64,000 bases of DNA, from NCBI GenBank assembly GCA_963835705.1, contig CAWIGR010000007.1:124001-188000 (forward strand), given 5' to 3'. A model generated the notes under the pieces. The model was not told the DNA's origin, made no database searches, and saw only the letters and a list, made by a program, of their open reading frames with translations. Made by a program: the position numbers and the translations under genes. Positions 58,208-64,000 of the stretch are shown here, piece by piece. Within the stretch, counting starts at the first letter, position 1. The number at the start of each line of letters is the position of its first letter. This stretch comes from JACVRW01 sp963835705. Its GTDB lineage: Bacteria > Actinomycetota > Thermoleophilia > Solirubrobacterales > Thermoleophilaceae.

Positions 58208-59285
58208 CGGCGAATCCTCGCTCTTCCATGGCGCCCGCCGCAAGCAGGAGGGGGCCTTGCCCCCACGGAACGACCGCGCCGCGCGGAACGTGGTGGTAAT
58301 GGGAGGCCACCGTGCAGGCGAACACGTTGGCCGAGACGCCATCAAGCAGACCGTCCTCGCGCACCCGGTCGGCCGTGTACGACCATGCCCGCCCGGCCGC
58401 CGCCAGCCGGGCCGAGGGCAGCAGCCCGGCGCCCACCGCGCTGCACACCCCGGCCGTCACGAACGCGGCCGTCGAGGTCTCTTCCCCGGACTCCGGCTCG
58501 CCGACGACCGCGTCCCAGCCGCCGTCCTCGCGCTGGGCTCCGCACAGCGCCGCGACAAGCCGCTGGAGCGCCTGGAGGAGCGGCGCGCGGCCGGCGTGGT
58601 CCGGCGGGAGCGCCTCCAGAATGTCGACCAGACCCAGCAGCGCCCAGCCCTGCCCGCGTCCCCACCCGAGCCCGTAGCGCTCGCCGCTCCTCTCAAGGAA
58701 GAAATGCCAGAAGAGACCGGACTCGTCCTGAAGCAGCTGGACGAGCGCAAGCGCCTGAGCGGCGCCGGCGTCCACCAGCCCGCCCGCGCCCGCCATCCGC
58801 CCGAGCCGCACCAAGAAGGGCGGATCGAAGTGCAGCGGGTCGACGAACACACCGGGCCCCGGATCTTGGAGGAGCTCGAGATCTGCGGCGCCGAGCGCAC
58901 CGCGGCCGAAGGGCTCCCTCAGCGGAGCCCGCTCGAACGGCAGCGCCACGCCGTGCAACATGCGCCGGGCCATGAGGTGTTCGGCGGCGTCGAGCGCCGC
59001 GTCCGTCAGGTGCTCGTCCCCGTACCGGGCGGCCAGCTCGCACAGGACCTTGCCCGGAATGGTGTTGTCGATCTCGGCGAACGGCCGGCGGCGGGCCGCC
59101 CAGCCGCGCAGCAGCCCGTGGACCCAGGCCTCGTAGCGCGGCTCTCCGAGCAGCGGGCCGGCCCGCACGAGCCCCTCGAGGCCGGGCGACTCGCCGTAGT
59201 GCCAGACGCGGAAGGGGTATTGCAGGAGCAGCTCGGCCGCCGCCCGCAGGCGCTCGCGCGGGACCCGCGCGGCCGGCGCATTCAC
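58200..59285 (-). CDS. GH105/GH88-like unsaturated glycuronyl hydrolase
   Basis: 361 residues from GTG 59285. An alpha6/alpha6 barrel with LLLQYPFRVWHYGESPGLEG at the start, ARYGDEHLTDAALDAAEHLM, FVDPLHFDPPFLVRLGRMAG and the family motif GWGRGQGWALLGLVDILEAL. It resembles YteR/YesR (GH105), which remove unsaturated galacturonyl residues. Catalytic Asp candidates are in DNTIPGK and VDPLHFD. No signal peptide, so it acts on imported oligosaccharides. Overlaps both neighbours by 4 and 8 nt. Confidence 0.85.
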   Translation of the reverse strand: MNAPAARVPRERLRAAAELLLQYPFRVWHYGESPGLEGLVRAGPLLGEPRYEAWVHGLLRGWAARRRPFAEIDNTIPGKVLCELAARYGDEHLTDAALDAAEHLMARRMLHGVALPFERAPLREPFGRGALGAADLELLQDPGPGVFVDPLHFDPPFLVRLGRMAGAGGLVDAGAAQALALVQLLQDESGLFWHFFLERSGERYGLGWGRGQGWALLGLVDILEALPPDHAGRAPLLQALQRLVAALCGAQREDGGWDAVVGEPESGEETSTAAFVTAGVCSAVGAGLLPSARLAAAGRAWSYTADRVREDGLLDGVSANVFACTVASHYHHVPRGAVVPWGQGPLLLAAGAMEERGFADA

Positions 59286-60565
59286 CCCGTCGGGATCTCC
59301 TCGGTGAGCCAGCGCCCGTCCCGGCCGGCCCAGGAGCGCCGCCGTAGCGCCTCGGAGAGGTAGCCCTCGGTCAGCTCGAGCCCGTGGCCCGGCCCCGCGG
59401 CGGGACGCGCGGCGCCCGCCGCCAGCTCCGGCACGCCGGTGACGATCTCCCCGTACAGGTGGCGCGCATAGGCGCGCACGCACTCCTGAATCACGGCGTT
59501 TGGGAGGTGAAGCGCCAGGTGGACGGCCGTCCCCCAGCAGACCGGTCCCGCGCAGTCGTGTAGGACCACCCCGAGCCCGCGAGCTTCGGCGTACGCCGCG
59601 ATGCGAACGGCCTCTGTCACGCCGCCAACCCAGCCGACGTCCATGCGCACGAGCGACACTCCGCCGCGCTCGATCATGTCGGCGTAGCTCGGTAGGCCGC
59701 AGCGGTAGTCGTAGCCCGCGAGCGGCATCGTCAGCGCCTCTGCCAGCTCTCCCAGCGCATCGAGGGCCGAGATCCGCAGCGGATCCTCGATCCACATGAG
59801 ATCGAAGCGCGACAGCGCCCGCGCGATCTGCAGCGCCGGGGCCAGCGTCCACATGCTGGCGAGGTCGACGGCGAGGTCCAGGCGATCGCCCACCGCGTCG
59901 CGCACGGCCTCGAAGGGCTCGAGGCTCTCGGCCAGCTGAGCCGGGGTGATGGACAGGCCGCGGGTGACGTCGGCAAGGCGGACGAACGGGAAGAGCTTGA
60001 GTGCGGTGAAGCCCTCGTCCACCAGTTGCCGCGCGAGCTCGCCGGGCCGTTCGAGCGAGGCGGTCCAGTCGCGGTGGGGGCTCTGGCGCGATCCCCCGAG
60101 CCCCCAGTCGTCGGCCTGCGCTCGCTCGTGCGGCTGGGCGTCGCGGGGCGGCAGGTGATCGGGATCCACCGCCGTGACGTACACGCGGATCGCCTCCCGC
60201 ACCCGCCCTCCCACCGCCTCGCACAGCGGCAGGCCGAGCATGCGTGCGCGCAGGTCCCAGAAGGCCAGGTCGAGTGCCGAGCAGGCGCTCGAGTCGACCG
60301 AGATGCTGCCGCTGTGCGGGCGCCTTCCGTCGGCGAACGCGCCGATCCGCTGCCAGAGCTCTGCCACGTTGCCGGCCGGGCCGCCGACAACCCTGGGCGC
60401 CAGCTCCGAGTGCACGTACGCCTCGACGGCCGCCGAGTGATGGAACGTCTCCCCCAGCCCGGCGAGCCCGCCCTCCGCGTGCAGGAGCACATGCGTCAGG
60501 TTGGGAAAGCTGGGATGGCGGACGGTCTCAACGACTTCGACTCGTCCGGAGAGCGGCGCGCTCAT
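59282..60565 (-). CDS. Enolase-superfamily (mandelate racemase/muconate lactonising) enzyme
   Basis: 427 residues. N-terminal capping domain (VEVVETVRHPSFPNLTHVLL, AFWDLRARMLGLPLCEAVGG). In the barrel, metal ligands are D in LDLAVDLASMW, E in LMWIEDPLR and D in LVRMDVGWVGG. KLFPF is where the KxK base sits, but with only one Lys. VVLHDCAGPV lies at the seventh strand. Sugar-acid dehydratases of this superfamily fit the operon. Start 60565 and stop overlap the GH105 gene. Confidence 0.9.
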   Translation of the reverse strand: MSAPLSGRVEVVETVRHPSFPNLTHVLLHAEGGLAGLGETFHHSAAVEAYVHSELAPRVVGGPAGNVAELWQRIGAFADGRRPHSGSISVDSSACSALDLAFWDLRARMLGLPLCEAVGGRVREAIRVYVTAVDPDHLPPRDAQPHERAQADDWGLGGSRQSPHRDWTASLERPGELARQLVDEGFTALKLFPFVRLADVTRGLSITPAQLAESLEPFEAVRDAVGDRLDLAVDLASMWTLAPALQIARALSRFDLMWIEDPLRISALDALGELAEALTMPLAGYDYRCGLPSYADMIERGGVSLVRMDVGWVGGVTEAVRIAAYAEARGLGVVLHDCAGPVCWGTAVHLALHLPNAVIQECVRAYARHLYGEIVTGVPELAAGAARPAAGPGHGLELTEGYLSEALRRRSWAGRDGRWLTEEIPTG

Positions 60566-60566
60566 C

Positions 60567-61474
60567 TCAGGCCGGCCGCACGCTCATCGTCCAGGACAGC
60601 TCGTCGCCCTCGGCCAGCCGGCGGGCCTGGCCCGACTCGAGCGCCGCCTCGAGTCCCAGCAGGTGAGGGACCGAGCACGGCTCGATGCAGAGGACCTCGG
60701 TGGCGTTGCGCCACACGCCGCCGCTTCCGCGCGCCTCGTGCCAGACGAGCAGGTGGGGGAGCGCCGCGGCCGACCATGTGATCTCGGCCGCCTGGTCGCG
60801 GCCCGTGTTCCGGACCAGCGCGCGGCCCTCGGGCACGTCGCGGACCACGTACACGCGGGCGCGGGTGTCGCCGATCTCGAAGCAATCGCCGCGCTCGCTG
60901 CCGCCACCGGCTAGCCGGACCTCGGGCCACTCCGGCGCGTCCTCGGGGGGAGCGCGGGCCCGAGCCACTCGTGGAGCTCGGATGCGCGGCCCCTGGGAAG
61001 AGTGATCTCGACCCCGGGCTCGATCAGCTCGAGCCCAAGGGCGAGGTGCTCGAGCGCCACGATCGGCGTGTCGTCGTCGAGCGCGGTTACGAGCGTCGTG
61101 ATGCAAAGGCCGCCATCGGCCGCCTCGATTCGGCGCTCGGCGCGGATCCCGTGGCCCTCCCAGCTCACGACGCAGCGCCTGCGCTCCGCCTGCTCGACCT
61201 CCCAGGGGTCGTTGGAGGCCCGCCCGTGAAAGCCATGCCGCGCGCCGTTCACGATGCACGCGGTGCCGGCGTTGGGCAGGCAGCCCTGCCACCCTCCTCG
61301 CCACGCCGCGGTCCATGGCTCCTCGTCGAGGTCCCCGGGCTCCGGCGGCTCCGTCCCGAAGGGCGGCCGGCCGAGCAGCTGCCGGCCGCTTCGCAGGTCC
61401 ACAAGGTCCAGCACCTCGGCGCCGTGCCGCGGATCGACCCGAGCCAGGACGTCGTCCGAGCTCAGGACGAGCAT
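60567..61474 (-). pseudogene. Mutarotase-like protein with a frameshift in a C6 tract
   Basis: From ATG 61474 the first 180 residues look like a galactose-mutarotase/DUF4432-type beta-sandwich: LSSDDVLARVDPRHGAEVLD, RGGWQGCLPNAGT, GARHGFHGRASNDPWEVEQA. The frame goes wrong at a run of six C (six G on the forward strand, near 60940-60955). The neighbouring frame then continues to a normal end at 60567 (DCFEIGDTRARVYVVRDVPE, LLVWHEARGSGGVWRNATEV, CIEPCSVPHLLGLEAALESG). The span of 908 nt is one base short. A sequencing slip is as likely as a real mutation. It would interconvert sugar anomers. Confidence 0.75.
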
Positions 61475-61477
61475 CGC

Positions 61478-62665
61478 TCAGACCGACGCGCGCGCGGCGT
61501 CGGGGACGGCGGCGAGAGTCTCGCCGCTCTCCGGGTCGAAGAAGTACAGCCTGTCCGTGTGGACCGCGAGCTCGACCCGCTGGCCGGGCGCGATGGGCGG
61601 CCGCCCAGCCAGCCGCGCGGTGAACTGGGCGCGATCGTCCTCGGCTAGCAGCTGCTCGTCGTCCGCGGCACGCGCCTCGACCGCCGCCCGCGCGGCCTCT
61701 GAGTCCACGCGCGGGGCCTCGAGCGGGAAGATCACGTTGCTCTCGGAACCGAGCCGCTCGACCACGAGGGCCTCCACCTCCATGCGCGGCAGCGACGGGG
61801 CGGCGCCCGGCAGCTCGAGGTCGCTCGGACGCAGGCCCACGATCACCCGGCGTTCCTGGTCGCGCAGCGCCGAGCCGCCGGGCAGCGCCAGCGAGTGTCC
61901 GGCGAAGCTCACGGCCCCCGCGCCCACCTCCCCCTCCGCGAGGTTCATCGCCGGCGAGCCGATGAAGGCGGCGACGAACAGGTTGACCGGCCGGTCGTAC
62001 AGCTCCTCGGGCGTGTCGCACTGCTGCAGCAACCCGTCGCGCAGCACGGCGACCCGCTGCCCGAGCGTCATCGCCTCGATCTGGTCGTGCGTGACGTAGA
62101 TGGTGGTCACGCCGAGGCGCTCGTGGAGGCGGGCCAGCTCCGCCCGCATCGCCACGCGCAGCTTGGCGTCGAGGTTCGACAGCGGCTCGTCCATCAGGAA
62201 CGCGGCCGGCTCCCGGACCATCGCCCGGCCCATCGCGACCCGCTGGCGCTGGCCGCCGGAGAGCGCCGCGGGCTTCCTGTCCATGAGCGCCTCGAGGCCG
62301 AGAATGCGCGCCGCCTCCTCCACCCGCCGGTCCCGCTCGGCGGGCGGGAGGCGGCGCATGCGCAGGGCGAAGCCGAGGTTACGCCGCACCGTCATGTGCG
62401 GATAGAGCGCGTAGTTCTGGAACACCATGGCGATATCGCGGTCGCGCTCGAGCACCTTCGTCACGTCCTGTCCCCCGAGCCGGATGGTGCCTGAGCTCAC
62501 CTCCTCGAGGCCCGCGATCAGGCGCAGCAGCGTCGACTTGCCGCAGCCCGAGGGCCCGACGAGCACCAGGAACTCGCCGTCGGCGATGTCAAGATCGATC
62601 GAGTCGACGGCGCGCACGTCGCCGTCGAACACCTTGCTCACCGCCTCTAGCTGGACGCCTGCCAT
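61478..62665 (-). CDS. ABC sugar transporter ATP-binding protein (UgpC/MsmX-like)
   Basis: 395 residues from ATG 62665. Walker A GPSGCGKSTLLRLIAGLE at about 37-54, Q-loop VFQNYALYPHM, signature LSGGQRQRVAMGRAM, Walker B FLMDEPLSNLD and H-loop VTHDQIEAM. A C-terminal TOBE/MalK regulatory domain follows from about 240 (VIVGLRPSDLELP, VEALVVERLGSESNVIFPLE). It energises import of oligosaccharides; permease genes are not in the window and may follow the binding protein to the right. Confidence 0.95.
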   Translation of the reverse strand: MAGVQLEAVSKVFDGDVRAVDSIDLDIADGEFLVLVGPSGCGKSTLLRLIAGLEEVSSGTIRLGGQDVTKVLERDRDIAMVFQNYALYPHMTVRRNLGFALRMRRLPPAERDRRVEEAARILGLEALMDRKPAALSGGQRQRVAMGRAMVREPAAFLMDEPLSNLDAKLRVAMRAELARLHERLGVTTIYVTHDQIEAMTLGQRVAVLRDGLLQQCDTPEELYDRPVNLFVAAFIGSPAMNLAEGEVGAGAVSFAGHSLALPGGSALRDQERRVIVGLRPSDLELPGAAPSLPRMEVEALVVERLGSESNVIFPLEAPRVDSEAARAAVEARAADDEQLLAEDDRAQFTARLAGRPPIAPGQRVELAVHTDRLYFFDPESGETLAAVPDAARASV

Positions 62666-63633
62666 CAGCTCCCCGGACGCAGGAGGATCTTGGCGATCTC
62701 GTCGGGCGCATCGGCCAGACGGGAGAAGGCCGCCAGCCCCTCGTCCAGGGGCACGATCTCGAGCCAGTCGGTGGCGAGCCGTCCCTCGGCGAGGAGCGCC
62801 AGCGCCTCGGCGAACTCCGCGCGCGTGTAGGCGAAGTGCCCCCGCACGCGCAAGCTGCGCCGGACCAGTTCGGCAATCGGCATGCCGCCGTCGGCCTCGG
62901 CCAGGCCGACGATCACGATCTCGCCGCCCGTGCGGGTGCCCGCCACGGCGGCGCGCCAGGTGGCCTCCGCGCCGACCGCGTCGACGGCCACGTCGGCGTC
63001 GAAGCCCCTCGCCTCCGCGGCGTTGCTCAGGACGCGCGCGGCGCCGAGCACCTCGGCGCGCTCGCGCCGGGCCTCGACAGGCTCGACGGCGAGCACCTCC
63101 GCGCCGCGCTCGGCCGCGAGGTGGACGCTCAGGAGGCCGATCGGCCCGCAGCCCACCACCAGGACCCTGCGCCCCGGCCCCACGTCCGCGGGCGCCAGGG
63201 CGGAGACGCATACAGCCAGCGGCTCCACGAGGGCGGCCAGCGAGTCGCTCATCTCCTCCGGCACCTCGAGCAGAGCGTCGCGCGGCACCGCGACACGGTC
63301 CGCGAACACGCCCGGGCGGTGCAGGCCGAGGAGCTGCCGTCTCTCGCACAGGTTCTCGCGCCCGCCCAGGCACTGCTCGCACTCGCCGCAGACGGCGAGC
63401 GGGAACACGGAGTAGCGCCCAGGCAGGTCGGGCACGGTGCCCACTACCTCATGCCCCAGCACGAGCGGCGGACGGCGGGGCCCATGGTGTCCCTTGAACG
63501 GATGCAGGTCAGACCCGCAGATGCCGGCAAGGCCGACGTCGAGCACGACCTCACCGGAGCGCGGCTCGGGCTCGGGCAGGTCCTCAACCGCCAGGTTGCG
63601 GCCTCCGTGCCAGACGAGCGCTTGCATGGTCAC
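62665..63633 (-). CDS. Zinc-dependent alcohol/polyol dehydrogenase
   Basis: 322 residues. GroES-like domain with catalytic zinc ligands in GICGSDLHPFKGHHG and VLGHEVVGTV, and the structural zinc cysteines in CGECEQCLGGRENLC. Rossmann motif VLVVGCGPIGLLSVHLA near 155-171, as in threonine/sorbitol dehydrogenases. GTG 63633 or ATG 63627 are both possible starts. Overlaps the ATPase gene by 1 base (ATGA). Likely oxidises a sugar acid or polyol of the pathway. Divergent from the binding-protein gene. Confidence 0.92.
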   Translation of the reverse strand: MTMQALVWHGGRNLAVEDLPEPEPRSGEVVLDVGLAGICGSDLHPFKGHHGPRRPPLVLGHEVVGTVPDLPGRYSVFPLAVCGECEQCLGGRENLCERRQLLGLHRPGVFADRVAVPRDALLEVPEEMSDSLAALVEPLAVCVSALAPADVGPGRRVLVVGCGPIGLLSVHLAAERGAEVLAVEPVEARRERAEVLGAARVLSNAAEARGFDADVAVDAVGAEATWRAAVAGTRTGGEIVIVGLAEADGGMPIAELVRRSLRVRGHFAYTRAEFAEALALLAEGRLATDWLEIVPLDEGLAAFSRLADAPDEIAKILLRPGS

Positions 63634-63675
63634 CTCGGGATTGACGTGGCCCTGACGGGTGTGCGAGCATAGCAG

Positions 63676-63694
63676 CGGTCCGATTGTCGAACCG
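63676..63694. promoter_or_regulatory. Candidate operator between divergent catabolic and uptake genes
   Basis: Inverted repeat CGGTCCGA-TTG-TCGAACCG: 7 of 8 arm positions pair. It lies in the 107-bp gap between the zinc dehydrogenase operon (left) and the sugar-binding lipoprotein (right). The size and odd spacing suit a LacI- or GntR-type repressor; the regulator is not encoded in the window. Confidence 0.4.
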
Positions 63695-63740
63695 TCATTC
63701 CGATAACCGGATCGCTGGCCAAGCTCATGGAGGAGTGAAG

Positions 63741-64000
63741 ATGCCCCAGCTGCGGATCCTTGCGGCCCTGCTCGCCGTCGTCCTCGTCCTGTTCGCCGGC
63801 GCCTGCGGAGGCGATGACGACGACGATTCCGGCGGGTCGGACTCCGGCTCCTCGGGGGAGACCGCGAAGGCCAAGCCGGGGACGCTCGAGCTCTGGGTGG
63901 GCGGCAACTTCGCCGGCGCCACGCCCGGCACGCCCTACCGCGAGTGGCTCGACTCGCAGATCGACCGCTTCAAGGCCGAGAACAAGGGCTCCGACGTGAA
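63741..64000 (+). CDS. ABC sugar-binding lipoprotein, partial
   Basis: Starts at ATG 63741 after GGAGTG and runs off the right edge (86 codons seen). A lipoprotein signal peptide with lipobox FAGAC near residue 22 is followed by an Asp/Gly/Ser spacer and the first strand TLELWVGGNFAG, then REWLDSQIDRFKAENKGSDV. This is the usual beginning of family 1 sugar-binding proteins (ELWxG...FexxNPgvkV). It is divergent from the catabolic operon encoding its ATPase. Confidence 0.85.
   Translation, partial: MPQLRILAALLAVVLVLFAGACGGDDDDDSGGSDSGSSGETAKAKPGTLELWVGGNFAGATPGTPYREWLDSQIDRFKAENKGSDV

Overview
High-GC DNA with actinobacterial gene content and gene order: uvrC-rapZ followed by gap-pgk-tpiA-gpmI, GTG starts, and many 4-bp ATGA/GTGA overlaps. 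The mix of SBP56 methanethiol oxidase, SnoaL-like and DUF4396 proteins suggests an uncultured Actinomycetota, perhaps class Thermoleophilia (Solirubrobacterales/Gaiellales-like). That class assignment is inference.

Layout. 0-6.8 kb: HTH regulator, DUF4396 membrane protein behind a CsoR-like operator, HAD phosphatase, Baeyer-Villiger-type monooxygenase, SnoaL-like protein and SBP56. 6.8-9.3 kb: PepSY-like protein, tRNA-Gly(CCC), and a cytochrome c/thiol redox set (TlpA/CcmG-CcmH-CcdA). 9.3-19.7 kb: argS, rlmH, DUF3467, M28 and M48 peptidases, phosphoesterase, a lipoprotein-Ser/Thr kinase pair, an FAD oxidase, tgt and hsp20. 19.7-27.1 kb: reverse-strand glycolytic operon plus rapZ and uvrC, without the yvcK and whiA genes usual at this place. 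27.1-30.6 kb: MaoC protein, a degenerate metallo-beta-lactamase-like protein, a damaged VapBC pair and a TadG-VanY-lytic transglycosylase fusion broken at a (CCGG)4 tract.

30.9-49.4 kb is the centre of the window: a complete-looking, all-forward extracellular contractile injection system (eCIS, Afp/PVC-like). Order: pseudo-receiver, AAA+ ATPase, large multidomain protein ending in an NUC-type endonuclease domain (probable cargo toxin), DUF4255 cap, sheath, tube, T4-type assembly chaperone, DUF6760, DUF4157 protein with HExxH, LysM tube-baseplate adaptor, VgrG-like spike, gp25, baseplate J, a gpI-like protein fused to a beta-propeller, a fibre, an Ig-like protein and a small helical protein. 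A convergent LuxR-type regulator with a degenerate receiver closes it. The chaperone ends on a G7 slippery heptamer with a strong hairpin 5 nt downstream. The DUF6760 frame has no start codon and lies in the -1 frame, so the two are probably joined by programmed ribosomal frameshifting, as in lambda G/GT.

50-57 kb is accessory and partly decayed: a conserved winged-helix protein, a secreted clan-A glycosidase, GH92, TetR and serine-recombinase remnants, and a pentapeptide-repeat membrane protein. 57.4-64 kb is a carbohydrate/sugar-acid catabolic cluster (SDR, GH105, enolase-superfamily enzyme, mutarotase-like protein with a frameshift, MsmX/UgpC-type ATPase, zinc dehydrogenase). It is divergent from an ABC sugar-binding lipoprotein that runs off the right edge. 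Six genes outside the eCIS carry apparent single frameshifts. Some may be sequencing errors and should be checked before being called pseudogenes.
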